Positions 45,916 through 58,341 of a DNA stretch of 64,000 nt are shown here, one piece after another. Source of the DNA: CBDBND01 sp965262665 (GTDB lineage Bacteria; Pseudomonadota; Alphaproteobacteria; Rhodospirillales; Rhodospirillaceae); contig OZ253551.1 in the NCBI GenBank assembly GCA_965262665.1, positions 682,001-746,000 of the forward strand, given 5' to 3'. Within the stretch, counting starts at the first letter, position 1; every line of letters starts with the position of its first letter. Made by a program: the position numbers and the translations under genes. The notes beneath the pieces are model-generated. The model ran no database searches. It saw only the letters and a program-made list of their open reading frames with translations, and had not been told where the DNA came from.

Positions 45916-48663
45916 GTGCCTGACACACCTGAGATCGTTCTTCCCAATGTTCCGGTATTGGTGACGCGAGCCCACTCCGGCCTGCTGATGTCCTCAGATG
46001 GTGAGATTCAAGATGTCACCAATGCGAACGCAAAAACCATCCTGGACCTCACCCCGATTCTCTGTCATGCGCGAGCAACAGCAACACGATTGAGGCTGAA
46101 GCCGTTTCCCTGCTTTGATGTCTTGGAACTTTTTGCCTTTGTAAGGCCAGGACAAGTTTGTCTGCCCACAATCAATGGGCTCGTCACGGCTATAGGGTTG
46201 AAGCAGCCACATTCGATGAATGATGAAGCTCTATCGTTGGTCGACATTGTTCAAACCTTACTTCAGGACGTAACACAGTTGAAAAAGTCTTCATCTTCAA
46301 ACGCATTGGGCATTGCCCATGTGCTGAATCACGCCGGATGGTGTTGGGGGCCAACTGTCTTAGCCGCAGCGCATAACCAAAGCGGTGAATCCGGACTTGG
46401 GTTGTCCGCCCTTCGGGTATGGTCCCGCCTTGAGCCTTTTGAAGATCGGGCTCCGCCACAGCCACCCGGCAACGAACCGGTAACAGAAGAAGAAAGTGGA
46501 GACAGACTCAAAAAGATACTTGGAAAGGACTCCGAGAAGAGAAAATCACAAGAACAGTTTTCACGGGATGTTTCCCACGCCTTTCGCGCGAAACAAGCGC
46601 CCGACGAACCCAATCTTGTAATCGCTGAAGCAGGAACAGGGGTTGGTAAGACGCTTGGATACTTGGCACCGGCAAGCCTTTGGGCAGAAAAAAACGCCGG
46701 TCCGGTGTGGGTTTCTACATTCACACGTAATCTGCAGCGACAGCTTGAACAAGAACTCGATCAGGTCTTTCCTATACCCGAAGACAAGAACGAACGTGTT
46801 GTCATACGCAAAGGTAGGGAAAATTATTTTTGTCTTTTAAATTATGAAGAAGCACTCAATCGTGCCGGAACCGATCCCAATTCTGTTATTCCATTGAGTT
46901 TGATTGCACGCTGGATCACGGCAACCCGCTCTGGCGACATGGCGGGAGGTGATTTTCCAAATTGGTTGTCTGATCTTTTTGGCACAAACCGCGTGATGTC
47001 TCTGGCCGATCGGCGAGGAGAGTGTATTTTCTCTGCTTGCCCACATTATCGGTGTTGTTTTGTCGAAAAAACGATTCGGAAGGCGCGCACCGCAGACATC
47101 GTCGTCGCCAATCATGCCCTTGTCATGGTGCAGGCGTCACTCGGTGGAGTGGACGATGCCACTCAGCCAATGCGCTACATCTTCGATGAAGGACATCATT
47201 TGTTTGGTGCCGCCGACAGCGCATTTTCTGCCGGTCTTAGCGCCATGGAAACATCCGATCTACGTATGTGGCTCATCGGGGCAGAAGCCGGCGGCCGTTC
47301 ATCGCGCGCTAGAGGTCTGAAGCGCCGGCTCAGTGACGTTTTAGAGTCTCTCGATGGAGATAATGAGACCTTGGCAACGTCTTTAGATGCTGTCTTGCAA
47401 GCAGCGCGATCCTTGCCCGCTCCCGGATGGCGAACGCGGCTTGAAGATGGCGAACCAAGAGGGCCTACAGAAATTTTCTTAAACCATGTACGGACCCAGG
47501 TTTATGCAAGAACAGATCCGGAGTCTCCTTACAGTCTTCAAACGGACTCGATCGAGTTTATCGAAGGACTCTTGGATGCCGCCGCAACCCTTCGCAGCGC
47601 CCTCGACCGTCTATTGAAACCGCTCAAGAGATTGATACAGGTCTTATCGGTTCAGTTAGAACGACCAGCAGACGAATTGGACTCATCAACTCGCACCCGC
47701 ATCGATGGATTGTGCCGGAGCATGGAACTTCGCGCACGGGTGCCACTCACCGCTTGGTGCGATATGCTTGATGCGCTTTCACATCAAACACCAGACGAAT
47801 TTGTTGATTGGTTCGGTGTCGATCGTATTGGCGGAAGAGATACGGATGTTGGTTTTTACCGACATTGGGTTGACCCCACACTTCCTTTTGCTCGAACCGT
47901 GCTCGATCCAGCTCAAGGTGTTGTCGTAACGTCTGCAAGCCTAAAAGATGCTACGGGTGACGATGAGAATGATTGGCTGTGCGCCGAACAGCAGATTGGG
48001 GCTCATCATGTAGCAGGAAATCTAACGCGTTCAGCCCTACCGTCACCGTTTGATTATGGCAATGCGACACGTGTTTATATTGTGACGGATGTGAACAAGA
48101 ATTCTCTCGTTCATGTGGCCAACGCGTACCGGGATTTATTCTTAGCTTCAAACGGTGGCGCGTTAGGTCTATTTACCGCAATCGCTAGGCTACAGGCGAC
48201 CTACGATCAAATCGAACCTGCGCTGGAGGCCGCAGGTATACCTCTGTATGCACAGCACATCGAACCGCTTCCAACTTCTACACTCGTGGACATTTTCAGA
48301 GAAGAGGACAACACCTGCCTGCTCGGCACCGACGCAGTACGAGACGGTGTTGATGTCCCAGGTTCAGCTTTAAGATTAATGGTGTTTGACCGCGTACCAT
48401 GGCCTCGTCCCGACATACTCCATAGGGCGCGCCGTGAGGCTTTTGGCCGCAAAACCTATGACGACAGGATCACGCGCATGCGCCTAAAACAGGCCTTTGG
48501 CCGTCTCATTCGGAGAGAAGGAGATAGAGGAGTGTTCGTGTTGCTTGATTCCATGATGCCGTCGAGACTGTTAGGGGCGTTTCCCGAGGCAACGCCGGTT
48601 GAACGATTGGAACTCGCAGAAGTTGTTAAGAAGACGAAGGCTTTCTTTGACAAGTTCGATTGA
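45916..48663 (+). CDS. DinG-like ATP-dependent helicase
   Basis: 915 residues from GTG 45916. Superfamily 2 helicase of the XPD/DinG group: Walker A in AEAGTGVGKTLGYLAPAS (~238), Walker B/DExH as IFDEGHHLF, and the C-terminal motif VI in KQAFGRLIRREGDRG. Cysteines in NYFCLLNYEE and CIFSACPHYRCC lie between motifs Ia and II, where these enzymes hold a 4Fe-4S cluster. An N-terminal ~200-residue extension (LVTRAHSGLLMSSDGEIQDV) is typical of the alphaproteobacterial form. It probably resolves DNA-RNA hybrids or repair intermediates. Divergently transcribed from lysK. Confidence 0.9.
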   Translation: MPDTPEIVLPNVPVLVTRAHSGLLMSSDGEIQDVTNANAKTILDLTPILCHARATATRLRLKPFPCFDVLELFAFVRPGQVCLPTINGLVTAIGLKQPHSMNDEALSLVDIVQTLLQDVTQLKKSSSSNALGIAHVLNHAGWCWGPTVLAAAHNQSGESGLGLSALRVWSRLEPFEDRAPPQPPGNEPVTEEESGDRLKKILGKDSEKRKSQEQFSRDVSHAFRAKQAPDEPNLVIAEAGTGVGKTLGYLAPASLWAEKNAGPVWVSTFTRNLQRQLEQELDQVFPIPEDKNERVVIRKGRENYFCLLNYEEALNRAGTDPNSVIPLSLIARWITATRSGDMAGGDFPNWLSDLFGTNRVMSLADRRGECIFSACPHYRCCFVEKTIRKARTADIVVANHALVMVQASLGGVDDATQPMRYIFDEGHHLFGAADSAFSAGLSAMETSDLRMWLIGAEAGGRSSRARGLKRRLSDVLESLDGDNETLATSLDAVLQAARSLPAPGWRTRLEDGEPRGPTEIFLNHVRTQVYARTDPESPYSLQTDSIEFIEGLLDAAATLRSALDRLLKPLKRLIQVLSVQLERPADELDSSTRTRIDGLCRSMELRARVPLTAWCDMLDALSHQTPDEFVDWFGVDRIGGRDTDVGFYRHWVDPTLPFARTVLDPAQGVVVTSASLKDATGDDENDWLCAEQQIGAHHVAGNLTRSALPSPFDYGNATRVYIVTDVNKNSLVHVANAYRDLFLASNGGALGLFTAIARLQATYDQIEPALEAAGIPLYAQHIEPLPTSTLVDIFREEDNTCLLGTDAVRDGVDVPGSALRLMVFDRVPWPRPDILHRARREAFGRKTYDDRITRMRLKQAFGRLIRREGDRGVFVLLDSMMPSRLLGAFPEATPVERLELAEVVKKTKAFFDKFD

Positions 48664-48784
48664 AATACTCGAATTACAGCGTTGGCGACGGTATACGGCG
48701 TCGTTTGTATGATGTACGAAGACCACATCGTAGATATTCTTACGTGAACTAGACTCGATGTGATCTGACACCATCCCGATAAGA

Positions 48785-49056
48785 GCCATGTCGCTGACAT
48801 TGTAGCTCAAGTACTAAAGAACTTTCACACCGCACACGAGATTGACGATGTGATTCCATTGAAAGGTCTAAAGAATTTGAGAATCAATCGAACGGTTCAC
48901 TTTGATTTGAAGCCGTTTCATCTACAGAAATTTCCCGATACGCCTGCATCAGAGATGCGCGACCTGGTGCAGAGCCTTCGTGAGCGTTTTGGATATTCTG
49001 TAGTGCCCAATGTCGAAGAAATTGAAGACGGCCTATTTCTGTTATCCCCACCCTGA
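48785..49056 (+). pseudogene. Fragment of an unrecognised protein
   Basis: An open frame of about 90 codons reading VADIVAQVLKNFHTAHEIDDV, LKNLRINRTVHFDLKPFHLQKF and GYSVVPNVEEIEDGLFLLSPP, ending in TGA. There is no start codon with a ribosome site at its natural beginning (an ATG-less frame preceded by a stop). The composition looks coding. It may be the end of a decayed gene in the 400-base gap after the helicase. Nothing else was seen in 48664-49062. Confidence 0.3.
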
Positions 49057-49062
49057 TATTTC

Positions 49063-49603
49063 TTATTCCAGCACCGAAAAGCTTGTAAGCCGGGCAGTCA
49101 CCGGAGTTTGACCAAGTGGCACCTTTCTTCGTTGTAGTTCGAGAATTGCCTCACCCTGGTGGCTGCAGGTTCCGGTCCTTCCTACCTCAACGTCATAGGC
49201 GGCAATATCGTTAACAGGTATGCGAATTGGGATAATCGGGCGATGCCTACCCCAGTTGGTATCACGCTCAGAGTCAATAAAAAGCAGCGTCCAATGATCT
49301 TCGAGATGCCGCCACGTCAGCTGTGAAAAATTGTCGTAACGAAACCCAACCAAATTATCGATCTCCGTCTGGTTCAATCCCGCTCCGAAGGCGCATACCT
49401 TGACCCAAGGCCAGTCTGTCAGGCGAGCGAGGTCAACTGTCTCCGTCCCCCGCCATAAAGGCAAACCGCATGTTCCGATGAAAAGAAAGCTCCCGGCATG
49501 ATTCCAGACCACCCGTTCTGGTGTAAAGGACGTAGATGGAGAGCGGACCGAGTGACAAGAGCAGTAGCAGACCAATCACTTTGATAAATGACTTTGAGGG
49601 CAT
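49063..49603 (-). pseudogene. Membrane-anchored or exported small protein, frameshifted
   Basis: ATG 49603 starts MPSKSFIKVIGLLLLLSLGP and IYVLYTR, a signal-anchor sequence, but this frame ends at DGDS and stop. One frame over the text continues DLARLTDWPWVKVCAFGAGLNQTEIDNLVGF...LLFIDSERDTNW to 49063. The combined ~175-residue product resembles small proteins with a W-x-x-V-C-x-FG..Y pattern that I cannot name. The shift lies somewhere in 49440-49540. Confidence 0.5.
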
Positions 49604-49650
49604 GAGACGGCTCCAGGTCAGTCCATCATATAGCGCTGGTAGGACAATAG

Positions 49651-49681
49651 AAAAAGGGCCGCGTCATAGTTAGCGCGGCCC
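49651..49681 (-). terminator. Rho-independent terminator of groESL
   Basis: On the minus strand an 8-bp perfect stem GGGCCGCG/CGCGGCCC (arms at 49674-49681 and 49656-49663) with a 10-base loop is followed by five T and TCT. It lies 32 bases after the groEL stop. Confidence 0.9.
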
Positions 49682-49712
49682 ATTTCCGTACTTAATTCAG
49701 AGCGACAGTGGA

Positions 49713-51365
<1,653 letters not shown>

Positions 51366-51416
51366 AGCTTTGCGTATCCCTTTGTATGAGGTCTTGTTTG
51401 GGGCGATTGCCGAGCG

Positions 51417-51704
51417 TTACTCGATAATGCCCATGATGTCGGATTCCTTCATGATCAACAGGTCGTCCCCATCGATCTTCACTTCGGTGCCGGACCATTT
51501 GCCGAACAAAATACGGTCGCCCTTTTTAACGTCGAGCTTCTGCATTTTACCGTCTTCACCGCGTGTTCCTGACCCGACGGACATCACTTTTCCTTCCATC
51601 GGCTTTTCTTGAGCGGTGTCGGGGATGATGATGCCCCCGGCAGACTTGGTATCGGAGTCCAGACGTTTGACCAGAACCCGGTCATGCAACGGCCGAAATT
51701 TCAT
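51417..51704 (-). CDS. groS: Co-chaperonin GroES
   Basis: 95 residues starting MKFRPLHDRVLVKRLDSD. The mobile loop is present (KSAGGIIIPDTAQEKPMEGKV), as is the closing EVKIDGDDLLIMKESDIMGIIE. It caps the GroEL ring during folding. First gene of the groESL operon, about 70 bases downstream of the CIRCE element. Confidence 0.99.
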   Translation of the reverse strand: MKFRPLHDRVLVKRLDSDTKSAGGIIIPDTAQEKPMEGKVMSVGSGTRGEDGKMQKLDVKKGDRILFGKWSGTEVKIDGDDLLIMKESDIMGIIE

Positions 51705-51773
51705 AGACGATCTCCTTTTGGCCTGTGTGTGGCCCTATATTCATTTGAAAAAACAGGAGGTTAGGCCTTCCCG

Positions 51774-51800
51774 TTAGCACTCTCTCCCGAGGAGTGCCAG
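51774..51800. promoter_or_regulatory. CIRCE operator (HrcA site) of groESL
   Basis: TTAGCACTC (51774-51782), nine spacer bases, then GAGTGCCAG (51792-51800). The consensus is TTAGCACTC-N9-GAGTGCTAA, so the left arm is perfect and the right arm differs at two bases. It lies 70 bases upstream of the groES ATG, implying HrcA repression and heat-shock induction. Confidence 0.92.
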
Positions 51801-51969
51801 CTAGGTAAGGGGTCCTGGCGCGCCTGTCAAGCGGCTGTGAAGATTTGGGAGCAGGATCCACACCGGAGAAACCCCAAAAAAGCCCATTATTGGTGCTGCT
51901 TGGTGTGACAAGGTCTCAGCCGGGGACTACTCTCAAAGCCAAAATTGAACGCATAATTGGGAGGCGTAC

Positions 51970-53943
51970 ATGCCGGATGACGGGTTTGGAATTGGCGCAT
52001 CGGTCAAGCGGGTCGAGGACAACCGGTTCTTGCAAGGCCAGGGTCAATATGTCGACGACATCGCCCTCAAGAACCAGTCATATGCCGCTCTCGTCAGATC
52101 TCCCCATGCTCATGTCGCTGTCGCCGGAATAGAGACAACGGCTGCACGTTCGGCACCGGGCGTAATTGCCATCTATACCGCTGAAGATTTTGCGAATCTG
52201 GGCGGACTGCCCTGTGGCTGGCAGATTCATAACCGCGATGGATCTGCCATGGTCGAGCCCAAGCATCCCGTATTGGCGGAGGGCAAAGTGCGGCATGTAG
52301 GCGACCCAGTGGCGCTCGTGGTCGCAGAAACTCCGGAGCAGGCCCGCGAAGCAGCTGGGCTCATCGATGTCAGTTATGAAGAGTTGCCCCCGGTCGTCGA
52401 CATGCAGAGGGCCATCAAGGATGGCTCAGCACTGGTTCATGACGACGCAGCAAAAAACCTCTGTTTCGATTGGGAGTTGGGAGAGCGTGCTGCTGTCGAC
52501 GACGCATTCTCGCAGGCTGCCCATGTCTCAAAAATTGACCTGATCAATCAGCGCATGGTGGCTAATGCCATTGAGCCCCGGGCCGCCATCGGGGATTACA
52601 ATCCGTCAACCGGCGAACACACCCTTTACACCACCAGCCAAAACCCTCACGCCATTCGATTGCTGATGAGCGCTTTCGTTTTGGCCGTGCCTGAACACAA
52701 GGTACGCGTCGTCGCACCCGATGCGGGGGGTGGGTTTGGCAGTAAAATTTATCACTACGCCGAAGAGGCGCTGATGATATCAGCCGCGAAAAAGCTCGGC
52801 CGGCCAGTGAAGTGGACGGCGGACCGGTCTGAGTCGTTTATCTCTGATGCGCAGGGCCGTGACCACATCACCCATGCGGAATTGGCTCTGGACGATAACG
52901 GCAAGTTTCTTGGTCTGCGCGTTGAGACCTTGGCCAATATGGGCAGCTATCTTTCCACCTTTGCTCCCGTTGTGCCTACCTATTTGCACGGCACGTTGCT
53001 GGCCGGGCAGTACACAACGCCTGTGATTTACATCAATGTCAAAGCTGTGTTTACCAACACCGTCCCTGTCGACGCATATCGGGGTGCCGGGCGGCCGGAA
53101 GCCTCCTATCTGCTTGACCGACTGGTTGACATCGCCGCTCGGAAGACCGGCCGAGATCCGGCAGAATTGCGACGGTTTAATTTCATCCAGCCGGATCAAT
53201 TTCCCTACGACACACCAGTCGCCTTGACCTATGACACTGGCAATGACGGCGCACCATGGACCAGGCACTCAAGACCGCCGATGTAGACGGTTTTGGCAAG
53301 CGCAAGGAAAGATCGAAAAGCCGTGGCAAGCTGCGCGGCCTCGGTATGGCTGGATACATCGAAGCCTGCGGCATTGCTCCTTCCGCCGTCGTTGGCTCTC
53401 TTGGTGCGCGGGCGGGGCTATATGAATCCGCTGTCGTCAGGGTGAATCCCACCGGCTCAATCACGGTCCTTACTGGTTCGCACAGCCAGGGCCATGAGAC
53501 AACCTTTGCCCAGCTGGTCTCGGATCGTCTCGGCGTTCCCTTTGATCAGATTGATGTGGTGCACGGCGACACCGCACGGGTGCCGTTCGGCATGGGCACT
53601 TATGGCTCGCGTTCATTGGCCGTTGGCGGCTCGGCCTTGGTTAAAACCATGGACAAAGTCATCGATAAAGGACGCAAAATTGCCGCTCATTTGATGGAAG
53701 CGTCTGTAGACGATATTGAGTTTACCGAGGGTGCCTACAAAATCGCTGGCACAGATAAGCAACTGACCTTTGGTGAGATCGCCTTTGCCGCCTATGTGCC
53801 GCATAACTTTCCGTTCGAAGAGTTAGAGCCAGGGCTAGATAGAGACCGCCTATTACGACCCCGCTAACTTTACCTACCCGGCCGGAACCTATGTGTGTGA
53901 GGTTGAAATCGACCCTGAAACAGGTGTGATTGACGTCTGCAGC
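51970..53943 (+). pseudogene. CO-dehydrogenase-like (CoxL form II) molybdenum subunit, frameshifted and truncated
   Basis: ATG 51970 follows TTGGGAGGCGTAC. The xanthine-oxidase family large subunit is clear: GIGASVKRVEDNRFLQGQGQYVDDI, APDAGGGFGSKIYHYAEE and the form II active-site loop AYRGAGRPEASYLLDR. Frameshifts occur near 53250-53256 (YDTGNDGA to MDQALKTADVDGF) and 53845 (LEPGL to AYYDPANFTYPAG). The sequence ends at TGVIDV near 53943, where a cut IS630 begins, losing the last ~100 residues. Form II enzymes oxidise varied carbonyl compounds, not chiefly CO. No small (2Fe-2S) or medium (FAD) subunit gene is adjacent, so it was already alone or has lost its partners. Confidence 0.85.
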
Positions 53944-54762
53944 CGGCGCAGTCCATGAGGAGGACGGCGTGTGAGCCGTCGGCGACGGTGCGGCTAATCT
54001 CTTCGAGATGGGCCGGCATGGCATGGGTGTCGGCGAACGGCATCGCCACGGCCGCACCGGTACCGCGCGCCGGGCAGACGGCGCCGAACAGATAGGCGCT
54101 CTGGTAGCGCTGGTCCTTGGGCTGACGCGGACGGCTGCCGGTGCGCGCCCACTGCCGGACGATGCCGTTCTTCTGGCCAAGGCGCATCTCGTCTTGCCAC
54201 CACAGCTCGACCGGCGTTGCGGGCGGCAGGTGGGCTACCGCCGCGGCGAGCGCCCGGGGGAAGTTTCTTTAAACGTCTCCAGCATTGCCGCATCTTGGCC
54301 CGGATGGCGCACCCGGGCGCTCATGTGCGAGAAGCCGAGATCGTGCAGCAGGCGCGAGACCGAGCGCTCGTGATACTCCACCCCGAAGCGGTCCCGGATA
54401 ACCTCCTTGAGGTCGAGCCGGCGCCAGCGTACGACGCCGTCGCTGTCCGGGTCCGCCTCGACGATCTCCGCCAACGCCACCCTCTCCACCGCCGTCAGCT
54501 GCGGAACCGCGCCGGGAGATTTGTGGTCGTGCAGGCCCTCGGGGCCTGCCTGATTGAACCGGGACACCCAGTCGCGCAGGCTCTGGCGGTCCATGCCGCC
54601 AACCGCCGCCGCATCCCTACGGTTCATGCCATCATAAACCGCCGCAATCGCCAGAAGGCGGCGCACCTGATTGGGATCTGTCGCTTTGCGCGCCAAGGCC
54701 CGCGCTTGGACCGCGTCATAGTCCGTTCGCAACGGGATCTTCGCCGACATCAAATCCTCCAT
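53944..54762 (-). pseudogene. IS630-family transposase, frameshifted and 3'-truncated
   Basis: The N-terminal part (54762-54235) has the HTH (LLAIAAVYDGMNRRDAAAVG) and the linker motif WVSRFNQAGPEGLHDHKSPG. One base later in frame the DDE part continues from about 54250: VELWWQDEMRLGQKNGIVRQWA, AYLFGAVCPARG and AVLLMDCAGC (first and second Asp). The frame slip occurs at AAAGAAACTTCCCCC, which could be programmed, as frameshifting occurs in this family, or a mutation. The last ~60-70 residues, with the catalytic Glu, are missing at the junction with the CoxL fragment near 53940. The gap up to 54843 holds the presumed outer IS end but no clear repeat. Confidence 0.8.
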
Positions 54763-54842
54763 TTAAAGCCGGCTTTCTATGAATCACATCATTGCGCCGT
54801 GGGGAATCCCTAAAAGAGAATCAATCTCAATGACCGCTGGTA

Positions 54843-55636
54843 TTATAGGTCATCCCTTTCCTTAACAATATCTGGGCGGGTCTGTCGTGCAATCAGCCAC
54901 ACCACACCCAAAAGGTCGACGACACTTAGGCCCAATCGCCTCCAAAAACCGTATTTAGATCGGCCGTGCACTCTAGGCCGGTGACTGACTTCTATAGAGA
55001 TCACTCTGCCTCCCGCCCGAATCACTAGGGCTGGGAAAAACGGTGCAGTGCGTTGAACCGCGGCAGCTCGAGAAACAAATCCTGGCGGAATAGCTTGAGC
55101 CCGCATCCACTGTCTGGTGTGTGGTCACCGAGGAGCCAGCCGCGAATTTCATTGGCCAGCCAGGATTGGAACCGGCGGGCGAGACGGTCATTGCGCAGCA
55201 AACGATGTCCTACATAGAGAAAACGCTCGGCGTGATCTGAGTTTGCAGCGATCGCTTTCTTTCGCGCGTTTAGCAGTTTAGGGATATCGGCAGGGTCATT
55301 CTGACCATCGCCGTCCAATGTAATCACCCACGATCCTGATGCTTGAGTTATGCCGGTAATGAGCGCTTGGCTTTGCCCACTAGATTCGGCGTGGCGAAAT
55401 GTCCGAAGACAGGCCCAAGACTGGACTGATGCTTTAAGCTCTTCTGCGGTGGCATCTGTTGAACCGTCATCAACATAAATGATTTCGTAACTCGGTGAAG
55501 CGTCAAGCGACTGCATCGTCGCGACAATCTCCGAGATCAACGGCCCAATGTTGCCCGCTTCATTGAGAACGGGAACGACGATTGAATAATTGGGATGGTC
55601 AACTGGCGGCATCTGGGGCGCTAAACCGAAACTCAT
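54843..55636 (-). pseudogene. Family 2 glycosyltransferase (DPM1-like), frameshifted
   Basis: ATG 55636 (MSFGLAPQM) rather than the upstream start. The GT-A core is present: YSIVVPVLNEAGNIGPLISEI, EIIYVDDGSTDATAEEL, the DxD-like LDGDGQNDPADIP and SGCGLKLFRQDLF. This fits polyprenyl-phosphate sugar transferases. After FNALHRF the frame is lost in a T5 run near 55040 (six T would restore FFPALVIRAGGRVISIEVSHRPR). The remaining part reads HGRSKYGFWRRLGLSVVDLLGVVWLIAR, a membrane-binding tail. The lesion is a one-base homopolymer change, so an assembly error is possible. Confidence 0.75.
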
Positions 55637-55802
55637 GTGGGGTGGTCCGCGGCAGCGATACACGGACCAGACACCATCTGAAACCAAAATCGGATGCCTA
55701 ATAAACGGTCCTGCGACCGCTTGATAACCTTGTTGAACGGCACCAGGTCGCCTAAATCACAGGGATACTCTCAATACCTCACCATTCGGGTCCAACCGAC
55801 AT

Positions 55803-56894
55803 ATGACACAGCCGGCTCTTACCGACCGCACTGCCCAGCAGGTCCGCTTTTGGTTGCTGATTTGTGCCGGCATGGTGTTTGTCATGGTCGTCTTGGGCGG
55901 GGCAACGCGGCTAACCGAATCGGGGTTGTCCATGGTGGAATGGCAACCACTGACCATACTCCCACCGCTGACGGATGCCGAATGGCAGGCCGAATTTCGG
56001 AATTACCAGCAGTATCCGGAATTCCTAAAAGTGAATTCTTGGATGGCCGTTGACGACTTCAAAGACATCTACTGGCTTGAATATATCCATAGGCTTTGGG
56101 GTCGATTGATTGGCGTGGTTTTCGCCGTTCCGTTTTTCTGGTTCGTGGTGTCGGGACAGGTGAAGGGACGGTTCGCCTGGGTGCTGGCCGGACTGCTTGC
56201 CCTCGGTGGAGCGCAAGGTGTGCTCGGTTGGTTCATGGTGGCCAGTGGCTTGGTCGACCGCCCGGATGTCAGTCAGTACCGGCTGGCCGCCCATCTCGTC
56301 TTGGCCTTTACCGTTTATGGATTGCTGATTTGGGTCGCCCTGGGTGTGAAACAGCCTAAAGAACACGCCACAACAACCCGCACCTTCGATCCCGTCATTG
56401 GGCGTCTCTCCCTACTTGCCGCTCTCGCGGTGTTGTTGGTGGTCACCTCTGGCGCTTTTGTCGCCGGACTCAACGCCGGGTTGATTTACAACACCTTTCC
56501 CCTCATGGATGGGCAGGTTGTCCCCGACGGTCTGTATGACATGACACCATGGTTCGTGAACTGGTTCGACAATGTGGTGACGGTCCAGTTCAGTCACCGT
56601 GTACTGGGGATTTTATTGGCATGTTTTGCCGGATACGTCTGGTGGCGCATGCGAATGGCGGAACATGCCAAATCAGTCAGGACAACAGCCAACGCACTTT
56701 TGATCATGGTCCTCATCCAGGCCGGGCTTGGGATTGCCACCTTGCTCTTTGTTGTTCCGTTGGCATTGGCCCTGGCACATCAAACGGGCGCCCTCATTGT
56801 GTTCACCCTCGCTGTGATGCTGGCAAGACTGATGCATCCAATCGAACAAACAGATAAGCTCCAGTCACACACCCCGGCGCTCGACGCCGCATAG
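55803..56894 (+). CDS. ctaA: Heme A synthase (Cox15/CtaA type 2)
   Basis: 363 residues with about eight membrane helices. It converts heme O to heme A for aa3-type cytochrome oxidase. Conserved pieces are VVLGGATRLTESGLSMVEWQP, EYIHRLWGRLIGVVF (paired His ligand), GAFVAGLNAGLIYNTFPLMDG and VQFSHRVLGI with VPLALALAHQTGA (second His pair). Layout and length are normal for the alphaproteobacterial Cox15 form. It indicates an aerobic respiratory chain. 13 bases separate it from tldD. Confidence 0.95.
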   Translation: MTQPALTDRTAQQVRFWLLICAGMVFVMVVLGGATRLTESGLSMVEWQPLTILPPLTDAEWQAEFRNYQQYPEFLKVNSWMAVDDFKDIYWLEYIHRLWGRLIGVVFAVPFFWFVVSGQVKGRFAWVLAGLLALGGAQGVLGWFMVASGLVDRPDVSQYRLAAHLVLAFTVYGLLIWVALGVKQPKEHATTTRTFDPVIGRLSLLAALAVLLVVTSGAFVAGLNAGLIYNTFPLMDGQVVPDGLYDMTPWFVNWFDNVVTVQFSHRVLGILLACFAGYVWWRMRMAEHAKSVRTTANALLIMVLIQAGLGIATLLFVVPLALALAHQTGALIVFTLAVMLARLMHPIEQTDKLQSHTPALDAA

Positions 56895-56907
56895 GAACAC
56901 CGAAAAT

Positions 56908-58341
56908 ATGAGCGATCTTTCCGTTACCGACGATTTGTTCTTCACCCGCACCGGAATGGACAAACACGTGGTTGAGACGACCTTGAACGGCGCGCTGGAC
57001 GGCTGCGACGACGGGGAGTTGTTCTTTGAATACAGCCAGGCGGAAAGCCTGAGTTACGATGACGGCCGTATTCGTTCAGCCGCCTTTGATACAGCCCAAG
57101 GCTTTGGCCTACGCGCCATCGTCGGCGAGACCACGGGGTTTGCCCATTCGACAACCTTGTCGGAAGACTCCGTCGCTCGCGCTACAGAGACAGTCAAGGT
57201 GGTGAAGTCTGGACACGGGGGGACAGCCGCCGAACCTCCCATGGGCACCAACCGGGCGCTTTATACGGACGAGAACCCTCTGCCGCTGATCCCTTACGAG
57301 ACCAAAGTCAAAACTCTCGAAGCCATCGATTCCTACGCCCGCGGTAAAGAGAGCAAAATCCAACAGGTCTCGGCTTCCCTGACGGCCTCCTGGCAGGCGG
57401 TGCAGATCATGCGCACAGGCGGCTTAGCGGTGAGCGACATCCGGCCGTTGATCCGGCTCAACGTGGCCATTGTGGTTGGTGAAGGCGATCGCATGGAAAT
57501 GGGCTCTTACGGCACCGGTGGCCGTCTGACCTATGACCGCTACCTTGACGAAGGCACCTGGAAAGGAGCCGTCGATGAGGCGATCCGCCAAGCTCTGGTC
57601 AATCTTGAAAGTGTCGACACACCCGGCGGTGAAATGCCGGTAGTGCTCGGACCGGGATGGCCAGGCGTGCTGCTGCACGAAGCGGTCGGCCACGGCTTGG
57701 AGGGGGATTTCAACCGCAAAAAAACCTCCGCCTTCTATGACCTCATGGGCAAACAGGTGGCGGCTAAGGGTGTAACCGTTATTGATGATGGCACCATGAT
57801 GGACCGGCGCGGATCTCTCACCATCGATGACGAAGGCACGCCGACGTCATCAACAACGCTAATCGAAGACGGCATCCTGGTTGGCTTTTTGCAGGACCGC
57901 CTCAACGCGCGATTAATGGGGGTGAAACCCACCGGCAACGGCCGGCGGCAATCTCACGCCCACCATCCCATGCCGCGCATGACCAACACCTACATGGCCA
58001 ACGGCAATCACGATCCTCAGGAAATTATCGCCTCGGTAGACAAGGGTTTGTACGCCGTCAACTTCGGCGGCGGCCAGGTGGACATCACCTCGGGCAAGTT
58101 CGTCTTTTCCGCGACCGAAGCCTATCTGATTGAGAACGGCAAGGTCGGTGCGCCGGTCAAAGGAGCGACATTAATAGGTAACGGCCCAGACTGCCTGACC
58201 AAGGTGTCTATGATCGGCAACGATATGGCCTTGGACCCCGGCATCGGCACCTGTGGCAAGGATGGCCAGGGTGTCCCTGTGGGCGTCGGCCAACCGACCT
58301 TAAAACTCGACGTTCTGACCGTGGGCGGAACAGCCGTTTAA
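56908..58341 (+). CDS. tldD: Metalloprotease TldD
   Basis: 477 residues. TldD of the TldD/PmbA (TldE) pair, which degrades peptides and matures microcins and modified peptides. The zinc motif HEAVGHGLEGDF is present, with GLRAIVGETTGFAHS, GRRQSHAHHPMPRMTNTY and GGGQVDITSGKFVFSATEAYLIENG. No tldE gene is near. It overlaps the convergent CpcT-like gene stop by 4 bases. Confidence 0.96.
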   Translation: MSDLSVTDDLFFTRTGMDKHVVETTLNGALDGCDDGELFFEYSQAESLSYDDGRIRSAAFDTAQGFGLRAIVGETTGFAHSTTLSEDSVARATETVKVVKSGHGGTAAEPPMGTNRALYTDENPLPLIPYETKVKTLEAIDSYARGKESKIQQVSASLTASWQAVQIMRTGGLAVSDIRPLIRLNVAIVVGEGDRMEMGSYGTGGRLTYDRYLDEGTWKGAVDEAIRQALVNLESVDTPGGEMPVVLGPGWPGVLLHEAVGHGLEGDFNRKKTSAFYDLMGKQVAAKGVTVIDDGTMMDRRGSLTIDDEGTPTSSTTLIEDGILVGFLQDRLNARLMGVKPTGNGRRQSHAHHPMPRMTNTYMANGNHDPQEIIASVDKGLYAVNFGGGQVDITSGKFVFSATEAYLIENGKVGAPVKGATLIGNGPDCLTKVSMIGNDMALDPGIGTCGKDGQGVPVGVGQPTLKLDVLTVGGTAV

